From assembly GCF_017329615.1 (NCBI RefSeq), contig NZ_JAFMTW010000038.1:1-33182 (forward strand): DNA of 33,182 nt. The letters are read 5' to 3'. A program made the translations under genes and the position numbers. The notes beneath the pieces are model-generated. The model had not been told where the DNA came from, searched no databases, and worked only from the letters and a program-made list of their open reading frames with translations. Source of the DNA: Alicyclobacillus suci (GTDB taxonomy: Bacteria; Bacillota; Bacilli; Alicyclobacillales; Alicyclobacillaceae). Each line of letters starts with the position of its first letter. The stretch's first letter is position 1. Below are positions 8,389 to 14,368 of the stretch, piece by piece.

Positions 8389-8598
8389 TTAGGCTACCGT
8401 GCTTGCCGGTTGGGATTGCTGTTGTGACATGTCAAACAAGTTCGGGCAAAGTTCGCCAATCGTAATGTCGTTTAACTGATCACGATAGGGGCTATCTCCG
8501 TTTGAAAGTATCTCTTCCGTGGTTTCTTGGACATCAAGTTGAAGCCATCCTAGTCGAGTGATTTTCTTTGGGGCGTTGATGTGCATAGTGTCAGCCAT
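8389..8598 (-). CDS. small hypothetical protein, first gene after ncRNA copy A
   Basis: This protein of 65-69 residues has no recognised domain; it is acidic in the middle (DVQETTEEILSNGDS) and has a Gln/Ser-rich tail. GGAAGG directly abuts ATG 8598, so ATG 8586 (protein starting MHINAPKK), about 12 nt downstream of that site, could be the true start. It is the first reading frame after the structured leader and terminator at 8608-8737, so it would be the first product of read-through. Function unknown. Confidence 0.55.
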   Translation of the reverse strand: MADTMHINAPKKITRLGWLQLDVQETTEEILSNGDSPYRDQLNDITIGELCPNLFDMSQQQSQPASTVA

Positions 8599-8607
8599 CC
8601 TTCCGAA

Positions 8608-8662
8608 ATCTCCCCGCAAGGTCGCCGGGGAGTGAATAAGATACCCCGGCGACGGGGGAGAT
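8608..8662 (-). promoter_or_regulatory. post-terminator leader hairpin, copy A
   Basis: The perfect 10-bp stem 8621-8630/8644-8653 (GTCGCCGGGG with CCCCGGCGAC) is enclosed by the perfect 8-bp stem 8608-8615/8655-8662 (ATCTCCCC with GGGGAGAT). The minus-strand loop reads TATCTTATT. It lies between the ncRNA terminator and the GGAAGG ribosome site of the next gene. The counterpart at 15500-15553 keeps loop and architecture while the stem sequence differs, which supports a real RNA structure. Confidence 0.75.
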
Positions 8663-8670
8663 CGGAACGC

Positions 8671-8737
8671 AAAAAAAGCAACCGACAAAGACCTTTCGTG
8701 ATGGTCATGTGAGACCAACACGGGTCTTGCGATTGCC
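8671..8737 (-). terminator. intrinsic terminator of ncRNA copy A
   Basis: On the minus strand, GGCAATCGCAAGACC (8737-8723) pairs with GGTCTTTGTCGGTTGC (8693-8678), and inside it CGTG/CACG and GGTC/GACC extend the hairpin. Seven T follow (8677-8671). The downstream operon is probably reached only by read-through or from another promoter. Confidence 0.8.
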
Positions 8738-9072
8738 TTTCAACTGCCACTTAAGCAGATTCCGATCAAAGGTTTGGTATTGCGAAAAGGTTAAGGTGGC
8801 GCTACCTACCCGAGGGTAAGTGCGAAAGGAGCTCCTGTCCTATGCACACGTGCACGTCCTAGTGCATCTGCTGGCGTACATAGTGAGTTCAGCCATCATT
8901 GCAACTGAACAAGAGGTATTGCCGTGAGTGTGCGACGAGTGACTGAGTACCGACGAGTGACATGCTGCCTAGTTTCACCTTGCGGTTCGCTATGTAATAG
9001 CTTCCTAGGCTCCTCTCTGCTCTCCACGTAATGGATTCAAGCGCATAAGAGGGAAAGTTTTTCTGATTTCTC
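8671..9072 (-). ncRNA. structured non-coding RNA or long attenuator leader, copy A
   Basis: No reading frame is credible here, yet the sequence is nearly identical to 15564-15947. On the minus strand, 5' to 3', it offers: a GAAAG/CUUUC hairpin; a UCCA/UGGA hairpin; a three-way junction at 9010-8967 closed by GCCUAG/CUAGGC with arms GCUAU-UAC-AUAGC and ACC-GCAA-GGU; a GUUCAG/CUGAAC hairpin at 8910-8887; a self-complementary ACGUGCACGU region; UACC/GGUA; CUGC/GCAG; and a long terminator hairpin with seven U. Compared with copy B it carries an extra 18 nt from a tandem duplication of CGACGAGTGAC. I do not recognise the family: it lacks the hallmarks of tmRNA, RNase P, T-box or 6S RNA. It is either a free RNA of about 400 nt or a cis-acting leader of the 8598 operon. 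Confidence 0.75.
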
Positions 9073-9076
9073 TTTC

Positions 9077-9105
9077 AGATTACTCCAACATGTGTTTGTT
9101 GACAA
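9077..9105 (-). promoter_or_regulatory. candidate sigma-A promoter of ncRNA copy A
   Basis: On the minus strand, TTGTCA (9105-9100) is followed after 17 bp by TAATCT (9082-9077), or after 15 bp by AGTAAT (9084-9079). The latter aligns with the perfect TATAAT of copy B. Either box predicts transcription starting near 9072, where sequence conservation between the copies also begins. Confidence 0.5.
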
Positions 9106-9111
9106 GATGCT

Positions 9112-9297
9112 TTAGTCTTTCGAATCTAAAAACTTGTGATACTTATCTAGGCTCTTAATTTGACTAGGAGACGGGTTTGTCGCTCGGTGTCGCTGTTTTT
9201 CTAGATGTGACTTCATTACCTCTCCAAATTTGTCTAGCGATTCTTTTGCAAGTTCAGTATCTGATTGTGACTTCCAGCCTTTTTGTTTCTTTTTCAC
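9112..9297 (-). CDS. small basic hypothetical protein (61 aa)
   Basis: The start is GTG 9297, preceded by GGAGG with 7-nt spacing; the in-frame extension to 9342 crosses a hairpin and is unlikely to be translated. The product is charged and helical (TELAKESLDKFGEVMKSHLE) without a recognised domain. It is the last gene of cassette B, just upstream of the ncRNA A promoter. Its ribosome site lies inside a hairpin (9302-9339), so translation may be controlled. Function unknown. Confidence 0.6.
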   Translation of the reverse strand: MKKKQKGWKSQSDTELAKESLDKFGEVMKSHLEKQRHRATNPSPSQIKSLDKYHKFLDSKD

Positions 9298-9301
9298 AAT
9301 A

Positions 9302-9339
9302 CGTCCTCCTATCCCTAATAGGATGGGCATAGCAGGACG
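9302..9339 (-). promoter_or_regulatory. hairpin covering the ribosome site of the 61-aa gene
   Basis: CGTCCT (9302-9307), which is the complement of the ribosome site, pairs with AGGACG (9334-9339). The stem continues as CTAT/ATAG (9309-9312/9329-9332) and CCC/GGG (9313-9315/9325-9327) with single-base bulges. The GGAGG of the GTG 9297 start is therefore buried in the stem, the usual layout of a translational switch. Confidence 0.55.
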
Positions 9340-9345
9340 CAAATA

Positions 9346-9374
9346 AACCCCTTCTTCACTGAGAAGAAGGGGTT
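9346..9374 (-). terminator. perfect 12-bp hairpin, possible terminator or attenuator
   Basis: AACCCCTTCTTC (9346-9357) pairs perfectly with GAAGAAGGGGTT (9363-9374). On the minus strand the stem is followed by a short TTTATTTG, a weak U tract, so partial termination after the 56-aa gene is plausible. Confidence 0.6.
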
Positions 9375-9389
9375 ATGATAATTATAGCG

Positions 9390-9560
9390 TTACTTTGCGA
9401 TGTAATTAATCCATTCTCGTTGTCCGCGAGTTACGGTTGGTTTTACTGGACTCGCGTTAGAAGAGGAGAATGCCTTTAATAGAACTGCTTGTACATTTTT
9501 TGTGCGCGCGCGCGTCGAAGAATTGTTCGGCTTTCGAGTCGGTTGCTTCAGCATAGGCAT
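9390..9560 (-). CDS. small basic hypothetical protein (56 aa)
   Basis: ATG 9560 follows AGGTGG at a spacing near 5; the frame ends at TAA 9392-9390. The protein starts MPMLKQPTRKPNNSSTRART and ends REWINYIAK; it is basic and Ser/Thr-rich, so it may bind nucleic acid. No family is recognised. It fits neatly between the membrane-protein gene and the 9346 hairpin, which supports it despite its length. Confidence 0.55.
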   Translation of the reverse strand: MPMLKQPTRKPNNSSTRARTKNVQAVLLKAFSSSNASPVKPTVTRGQREWINYIAK

Positions 9561-9590
9561 GTCCACCACCTTCTATTTCATCATATAGCT

Positions 9591-10556
9591 TTATTCGGCA
9601 TTTTGGAAGATACTCTCCAAATGACTATTTACCGCATCTGGGTCACCGAATTTTGAAATGTATTCGGAATGCACTCTATGAAAGTTCCAAATCTCATCTG
9701 ATGTCATTAGACTATCAAATGCAAGAAGTGCATTCACAATTGGGTACGTTGGAAGAACTTCATCTGACCAAAATACAACAATATATGGCAAATAACCGGG
9801 TGGGATAATTGCAACCACAGTTTTCTGTTCAAACTTAGCAACAGAATCAACGATGACCGGTTCGTCATGAGAAATTTGTCTTTTCCACTGACGTACAGCT
9901 TCTTTTGCAATGTTTCTGGCTGGTCGAGGACAGAGGCGAAAATCATTTGACCCGTTCTCAACGTCGCGAATCATAAATGTCGCACAATCACTTCTAATAT
10001 TTGACTCACTCAACGCTCTAGTGAGCTGAGCAGAAAAAGCGTTGCTAACTTCTATAGAAAATTGGTAGTCGTCTCGAATATAAAGGCGAGTTGCCCTCAA
10101 GTACTCTCGTGCCTCTTCGAAAAATGCTCCTGTTATCGCGTTAGAGCAGACAGCATTCAATGCGAGTTCGTTTTTCAATCCCTGCTCTCGTCGTTCACTG
10201 TTTAGTTTAAGGGCATCTGGGAGAATACCTTGGTATAGGCTTAAAGATAGGAGTGTCGTGAATATCTTCACAACCGCAAAGGTAATTCCACATGCCACAA
10301 CCCAGTAAAGTGCCCTTGGAATCGGAAAGTCGCCAACCTTAATCACTGGATCACTTGGCAACGTTACGTAGCCGGTTGCGATGACGAGTGAAACGTAAAG
10401 GGTCACTCGCAGCTTATACTCATTCTTTGAGCCTTCCGGAAACCAATGTTGGAGTTTAGGAAGAAAAAATGAAAAGGCGAGGTAGATTGCTGCAGTGATG
10501 AAAGCAGGTAGAGGGCGGCTGTGGTCCCAAATTCTAAGAAGTAAGTGGTGGATCAT
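9591..10556 (-). CDS. membrane protein with large cytoplasmic domain, unknown function
   Basis: This 321-residue protein has three hydrophobic segments near residues 16-32, 48-66 and 80-105, followed by about 210 soluble residues that are probably cytoplasmic. The soluble part contains FEEAREYLRATRLYIRDD and a beta-rich stretch (VVAIIPPGYLPYIVVFWSD) reminiscent of a small sensor-type fold, but no motif decides this. The start is ATG 10556 with GGAGGTG at a spacing of about 9; the GTG at 10568 overlaps the ribosome site itself and is rejected. It is preceded by an 11-bp perfect hairpin. Confidence 0.7.
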   Translation of the reverse strand: MIHHLLLRIWDHSRPLPAFITAAIYLAFSFFLPKLQHWFPEGSKNEYKLRVTLYVSLVIATGYVTLPSDPVIKVGDFPIPRALYWVVACGITFAVVKIFTTLLSLSLYQGILPDALKLNSERREQGLKNELALNAVCSNAITGAFFEEAREYLRATRLYIRDDYQFSIEVSNAFSAQLTRALSESNIRSDCATFMIRDVENGSNDFRLCPRPARNIAKEAVRQWKRQISHDEPVIVDSVAKFEQKTVVAIIPPGYLPYIVVFWSDEVLPTYPIVNALLAFDSLMTSDEIWNFHRVHSEYISKFGDPDAVNSHLESIFQNAE

Positions 10557-10577
10557 TTTGGCTTTCACCTCCAGATA

Positions 10578-10610
10578 GTTCCTGAATGGGGATTATCCTC
10601 ATTCAGGAAC
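10578..10610 (-). promoter_or_regulatory. perfect 11-bp leader hairpin before the membrane-protein gene
   Basis: GTTCCTGAATG (10578-10588) pairs with CATTCAGGAAC (10600-10610), with an 11-nt loop. On the minus strand it lies just after the DUF4258-like gene and a few bases before the GGAGG of the next gene. It has no U tract. Confidence 0.6.
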
Positions 10611-10618
10611 CAGGATGT

Positions 10619-10906
10619 TTATGCAAATGTACGCTTTAGGCGCTGTGGTTTGTGACGAGTTACGTCAATTGTGCTACTCCATTGATCAGCGAAATATACC
10701 GATATGATAGTGGATGGCTTTTCAATCACAACATGAATTTGTTGTCCATTTACATCTCCACGTTTCATCACTCTATCGTTGGTGCTTTGAATTGTGATAC
10801 CAACTTGAGCGACCAATGAAATTGATGATATCGGTACTCTACGCTTTACGATACGTTTTACCGCATGTTCAGTAAACAGAAATTTAGGCTTTGAGTAATT
10901 TCTCAT
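10619..10906 (-). CDS. DUF4258-like small protein
   Basis: This 95-residue protein has the pattern FTEHAVKRIVKRRVPISSI followed by beta strands (IHVVIEKPSTIISVYFAD), resembling DUF4258 / BrnT-RelE-like folds found on mobile elements. Members of such folds can be toxins, but no paired antitoxin gene is visible here, so I do not call a toxin-antitoxin system. ATG 10906 has a strong AGGAGG. It sits between the Rad50-like gene and the membrane-protein gene. Confidence 0.55.
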   Translation of the reverse strand: MRNYSKPKFLFTEHAVKRIVKRRVPISSISLVAQVGITIQSTNDRVMKRGDVNGQQIHVVIEKPSTIISVYFADQWSSTIDVTRHKPQRLKRTFA

Positions 10907-10987
10907 AATATTTTCCTCCTAGTCTTTTCGTCCTCGTCGTCCTCGATATGTTTTCTTCATATCGATGTCTGCGGTGGTCTACACCGG

Positions 10988-12595
10988 TTACGCACTCCGT
11001 GAGCTGATTAGAGATTGCAAGTTCCGTATTTCTTCTTCAAGGTGTAAGGCAGTCAACTTACGTTCCTCGACAATTAAGCTACTACGGTACGCGTATGCCG
11101 CGATGATTTGACGATCATGTTGAGTGTTAAATAGGTTGAGCACGCTCTCAGCGTCGTCTACGAAAACCGGGAATGGCTCCGGATTCGGGCGAAGTTGAAA
11201 AATCGCACGGCCGATTTCAAGATCGCACCAAACTTTTTCAGAGTGAGAGAGTAAATTGTATGGTTTGTTATTCCAAAGAATGCGAAACCCGTCTAAGACC
11301 TCTCCATCCTCATTAACCCTAAACAGTTGAATTTTTACATTATCCAATAGCTTATCGATTTTATTCTGCTGCATCCGAACATACTGTGAACGAAACGCTT
11401 TGGTGGCTTCTATTTTGAGAGATAGTTTCTCAATGTTTTCCTGTTGTATCTCTCGTATACCTTTGAGCCGGTTTAATTCATTGGATGCTCTGTCATATCG
11501 TTTTTGCCATTCTTCGTAGCGTGTAAAAGCATCACGTTCGTTTCCAAGTTGAGTATTGACTTTGTTAACGAAGTTTCTCATCTTTTCAATTTCAGAAATG
11601 GTTTTGTGGCTTTCAAGAGACTGTAATTCCTCCAGCTTCTTACGAAGCTCGATGCCCTCTAGTTCAATTTTCTTCAATTCTCGTTCTACCGTTGCGTTGT
11701 GAAACTCTACTTCTTGTTTTGCAGTTTTTAGAGCATCGCCGAGAAGCTTTTGCTTACAGGTAGGACATGTATCATCGAGCGTTTTACGCTGGGCCCGGAT
11801 TGATTTGTAGGTCTCCTGTTTTCTATAGATTTGTGTGTTCAGCTCTTTCCGTTGATTCATGACGTTTTTCTGAGTGAAATCGAACTCAGCAATTCGTTCG
11901 GAATAACGATTGACCTGAGCTTTAATCTCCTCTGTCACAAGCGATTTGGGCTGTTCTGGCTTAGGTTCGGCTAAGATAGCCTCGTAGGTCGAAATCTCAC
12001 CATCGAGTCTCAATAGGTCTTCCGTCAACTCCCTGAGTTCTGTAGAGGCTTTCTTTGCAAGTATCTGAATGGAGTCATAACCCATGCCGAACTTCTCGTT
12101 TTCAAGAACCCCCCTATGTTTTGGAAGTAGGCTTGAAAGCACGATGTTTGGCTCCACATCACTATATCGAGCAATAATAGCCTTTGCGTCTTTTGGCTCA
12201 ATAGAGCTGAAGTAGCCCGGTATAAACACGGAAAGAAACTCTTGGACTGAGTTAAAAAACAGTGACTCAAGTTGACCTGGTTTAACTTTGTTTCCGTTGA
12301 TGAATTGTTTTACTCCACCGGTTTCTGGTTTGACTCGCTCTACTGTAACATCCTGACCGCTCGCCGTTTCCCAGACCGTTATCACTTTCATGTTGTTCGT
12401 ACCTTCGCGCATAAGCACGGAGTCATATCTTTTACTTCCCATAATGTTGGTACCATAAAGACACCACACAACGGCTTCTGCGATAGTCGACTTGCCTGCT
12501 CCGTTAAACGCACGAACGATTGTTTCGTCTGAGAAGCTAAACGTCTCGTTTGCAAAACAACGGAAATTTTCAACAATCACCATCTTTAGTTTCAT
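10988..12595 (-). CDS. compact Rad50/SMC-like ATPase with zinc hook
   Basis: This 535-residue ABC-type ATPase of the SMC/Rad50 class has an N-terminal FRCF loop and Walker A FNGAGKST at 30-37, two long coiled-coil arms around a zinc hook CPTC (277-280), a signature-like LLSHSEK (448-454) and Walker B PFPVFVDDAE (474-483). Such proteins tether or process DNA ends, usually with a nuclease partner (SbcD/Mre11); none is encoded nearby. At 535 residues the arms are short compared with SbcC (about 1000). The signature lacks the usual SGGE and the Walker B acidic pair is DD. ATG 12595 has GAGGGTG upstream; the frame open to 12649 is rejected. It may act in replication or recombination of the replicon. 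Confidence 0.85.
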   Translation of the reverse strand: MKLKMVIVENFRCFANETFSFSDETIVRAFNGAGKSTIAEAVVWCLYGTNIMGSKRYDSVLMREGTNNMKVITVWETASGQDVTVERVKPETGGVKQFINGNKVKPGQLESLFFNSVQEFLSVFIPGYFSSIEPKDAKAIIARYSDVEPNIVLSSLLPKHRGVLENEKFGMGYDSIQILAKKASTELRELTEDLLRLDGEISTYEAILAEPKPEQPKSLVTEEIKAQVNRYSERIAEFDFTQKNVMNQRKELNTQIYRKQETYKSIRAQRKTLDDTCPTCKQKLLGDALKTAKQEVEFHNATVERELKKIELEGIELRKKLEELQSLESHKTISEIEKMRNFVNKVNTQLGNERDAFTRYEEWQKRYDRASNELNRLKGIREIQQENIEKLSLKIEATKAFRSQYVRMQQNKIDKLLDNVKIQLFRVNEDGEVLDGFRILWNNKPYNLLSHSEKVWCDLEIGRAIFQLRPNPEPFPVFVDDAESVLNLFNTQHDRQIIAAYAYRSSLIVEERKLTALHLEEEIRNLQSLISSRSA

Positions 12596-12640
12596 TGTTC
12601 GTTCACCCTCTCTGGTTAAAATAAAAAAGACCAACACAAA

Positions 12641-12710
12641 CCAAGGCATTTGCCGTGGATTACGTTGACCTTTTGATATGAACCATTAGGCTCTGTTTTC
12701 AATTGGTTCA
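12641..12710 (-). promoter_or_regulatory. structured leader before the Rad50-like gene
   Basis: Two hairpins are visible: TGAACCA/TGGTTCA (12679-12685/12704-12710, perfect 7 bp) and CCAAGGC/GCCGTGG (12641-12647/12652-12658, one mismatch). A T-rich minus-strand stretch at 12629-12619 follows, too far from the second stem for a classical terminator. The 107-bp gap holds no gene. Confidence 0.4.
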
Positions 12711-12756
12711 CAAGGCGTACATTTATCCGCTCGTGATACTCATGATTTGTACTTCC

Positions 12757-13131
12757 CTACCCTTTATAGGTGAGAGCTTCCGACAATGACATCGTTGTTC
12801 CATCTGGTAGTTGCTTTGCAAGCCGTTCAAGTGCGGCAAACAAGAACAAACTACCGATTTGTATTTTACAATCTGGGCAGTATCCAAGCGGTACATCCTG
12901 AAATCGAATGTTCCTCTCTGGGATAACCATCTCTCTTGGGGCGACAGGATAATCCTTGCAACAATTCCCGCAAGTAACTACCTCAGAAACATTCGGTTTG
13001 TCCTCGATATAAGCTTCAATTGCTCGCTCTATTAACATCTCTTCGTTTCCCTTTGTGTACAGTGCTGCCTTGAGGGCCAACATGATTTGTAATCTCTCCT
13101 CTAGCTGGTCCGCATCGTCCCAAGTAAACAT
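12757..13131 (-). CDS. zinc-ribbon hypothetical protein (124 aa)
   Basis: A helical N-terminal half with an acidic DKPNVSEV linker precedes two cysteine pairs, CGNC (with a further Cys next to it) and CPDC, spaced about 30 residues apart. This is the layout of a zinc ribbon. The C-terminal helix is SLFLFAALERLAKQL. It may be a nucleic-acid-binding accessory of the neighbouring Rad50-like ATPase, which is inference from position. ATG 13131 follows AAGGGG. Confidence 0.65.
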   Translation of the reverse strand: MFTWDDADQLEERLQIMLALKAALYTKGNEEMLIERAIEAYIEDKPNVSEVVTCGNCCKDYPVAPREMVIPERNIRFQDVPLGYCPDCKIQIGSLFLFAALERLAKQLPDGTTMSLSEALTYKG

Positions 13132-13166
13132 GTCATCAACCCCTTGGTTGCATTTTCATGTTTTCA

Positions 13167-13622
13167 TTATAAGCGTTGCTTATGCCAGCAAAGTTTAATA
13201 TCAAAGGTTTTATTCCACATCCACGGACTTATAGATGGGTCATAAACGGTCAGAACAGAGACTCGTTCTATGTTCGTTGTATATGGAGCTGAGAGAACTA
13301 AGTGTAAAGGCCTGTATTGTGCTTTCCCGATTTTCGAATAACCCATCCAGATCCAGTGGTGAGTTTTTCCACGGATATCATTCTGAATGGTTGCATACCA
13401 AATACATTCACCATTCAATAGTGCTTCCGTGGATTCAATGGACGTAATTTTTCTTTTAATTTCGCGATCAGTTACATGACCTGACCAATCCAAATCAATG
13501 CCACGGCGTAGGTAAGATCTTAGTTCATCTGTGTGTAGGTCAAGGTCTTTTGTGCCTTTCAACCAACTTTTGCGTTTGTACGCGCAGTCGTCATGGTTAC
13601 AGTGATTCATTCGTATGCCCAT
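13167..13622 (-). CDS. hypothetical protein (151 aa)
   Basis: The N terminus CNHDDCAYKRKSW could hold a metal site; the rest is Trp-rich (WIWMGYSKIG, PWMWNKTFDIKLCWH) and beta-like. I recognise no family. The start is ATG 13622 with a weak GTGGTGA; an alternative is ATG 13610. It follows a 9-bp hairpin at 13647-13674. Confidence 0.6.
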   Translation of the reverse strand: MGIRMNHCNHDDCAYKRKSWLKGTKDLDLHTDELRSYLRRGIDLDWSGHVTDREIKRKITSIESTEALLNGECIWYATIQNDIRGKTHHWIWMGYSKIGKAQYRPLHLVLSAPYTTNIERVSVLTVYDPSISPWMWNKTFDIKLCWHKQRL

Positions 13623-13646
13623 CGTTCACCACGATATGAGGGCTAT

Positions 13647-13674
13647 CCCCTCTCGCAGTGTTGAACGAGAGGGG
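13647..13674 (-). promoter_or_regulatory. perfect 9-bp hairpin upstream of the 151-aa gene
   Basis: CCCCTCTCG (13647-13655) pairs with CGAGAGGGG (13666-13674) with a 10-nt loop. It lies between the 54-aa gene and the 151-aa gene and has no U tract. Confidence 0.6.
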
Positions 13675-13700
13675 CGTCCCTCCTTTTCATTCGTGATTGA

Positions 13701-13865
13701 TTACGCGTGACGCAATTGTTTAGCGCGACGAACGTATTCGTCCGGCGTAAACAAAACGTAGGTACTCTTGTTTTTACGAATCATACATGGAATACCGTGT
13801 ACCTCTAAGAATCGTTTGGTTCTATTGGCACTCGTTTTAGATTTCGTTGACGTTATATATCTCAT
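13701..13865 (-). CDS. small basic hypothetical protein (54 aa)
   Basis: ATG 13865 has a textbook AAGGAGG with 8-nt spacing. The protein begins MRYITSTKSKTSANRTKRF and continues FLEVHGIPCMIRKNKSTYVLF-like, a short alpha-beta unit, very basic. The frame remains open to 14249, but that extension only shadows ssb. It lies 16 bp after ssb in the same operon, which suggests an accessory of DNA metabolism; no family is recognised. Confidence 0.65.
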   Translation of the reverse strand: MRYITSTKSKTSANRTKRFLEVHGIPCMIRKNKSTYVLFTPDEYVRRAKQLRHA

Positions 13866-13881
13866 CGAGATGACCTCCTTA

Positions 13882-14346
13882 TCAAAATGGCAAGTCGTCA
13901 TCCGATATTTCAGGCATGTCATCGTCCGCAAAGGGATCGTCCTCATATGATAGACGATGATCGTTGGAGTTTGCGTTTGACGTGTTTTGCGGTGTGTTAT
14001 TACGTGTTCCACCGTTGCCGTTGTTGTCACCACGGTCGAGGAACCGCACTGAATCGGCGATGACTTCCGCAACACGTACTTTCTGACCTTCCCGATTATC
14101 ATAGCTGCGTATTTGCAACCTTCCGTCGACCGCGGCCAACCGACCTTTTTGCAGATACTGTGATACATTTTCTGCTTGCTTTCTCCACACCACAATGTTG
14201 ATGAAGTCTGTTTGTCGGTTACCGTGGGAGTCTGTACGCATACGGTCAACGGCTAAGGTGAACGAAGCTACTGGGGTGCCTGTGTTTGTATATCTAAGCT
14301 CTGGATCCGCAGTCAAGCGACCAATTAGAATCACTCGATTTAACAT
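13882..14346 (-). CDS. ssb: single-stranded DNA-binding protein
   Basis: This 154-residue SSB has an OB fold from MLNRVILIGRLTADPELRYT through DGRLQIRSYDNREGQKVRVAE to about residue 110. A disordered Asn/Gly/Asp-rich linker and the canonical acidic tip DDDLPF follow; that tip recruits SSB partners. ATG 14346 is chosen because it begins the conserved MLNRV and has AAGGTG upstream. Length and tail are normal, so it should be functional. It lies 22 bp after the Gp3/RDF-like gene in the operon headed by ncRNA copy B. It probably coats replication or recombination intermediates of the element. Confidence 0.95.
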   Translation of the reverse strand: MLNRVILIGRLTADPELRYTNTGTPVASFTLAVDRMRTDSHGNRQTDFINIVVWRKQAENVSQYLQKGRLAAVDGRLQIRSYDNREGQKVRVAEVIADSVRFLDRGDNNGNGGTRNNTPQNTSNANSNDHRLSYEDDPFADDDMPEISDDDLPF

Positions 14347-14368
14347 GCAAAACACACCTTTCGATAAG

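Larger units (their letters stand above)
8599..9082 (-). repeat. large direct repeat, copy A (partner 15482-15957)
   Basis: About 480 bp recurs at 15482-15957 in the same orientation. The inner 410 bp differ by only a handful of substitutions and small indels plus one 18-bp insertion in this copy. The outer 70 bp next to the gene are diverged but keep the same hairpin plan. The genes flanking the two copies are unrelated, so only the non-coding unit was duplicated. Confidence 0.9.

Noticed and set aside
8599..8750. Reading frames across the terminator of ncRNA A
   Set aside because: They cover the terminator hairpin and differ in copy B, where indels break the frame; no ribosome site.
8671..9072. 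tmRNA, RNase P RNA, 6S RNA, T-box or OLE RNA as identity of the repeat
   Set aside because: No tRNA-like end or tag frame, no conserved RNase P core, no long 6S bulge, no T-box sequence, and length and context do not match OLE.
10619..10906. DUF4258-like gene as a toxin of a toxin-antitoxin pair
   Set aside because: No small antitoxin-like gene overlaps or adjoins it; neighbours are a membrane protein and a Rad50-like ATPase.
13866..14249. Open extension of the 54-aa gene to 182 codons
   Set aside because: It lies wholly over ssb in another frame; the strong AAGGAGG at 13865 marks the true start.
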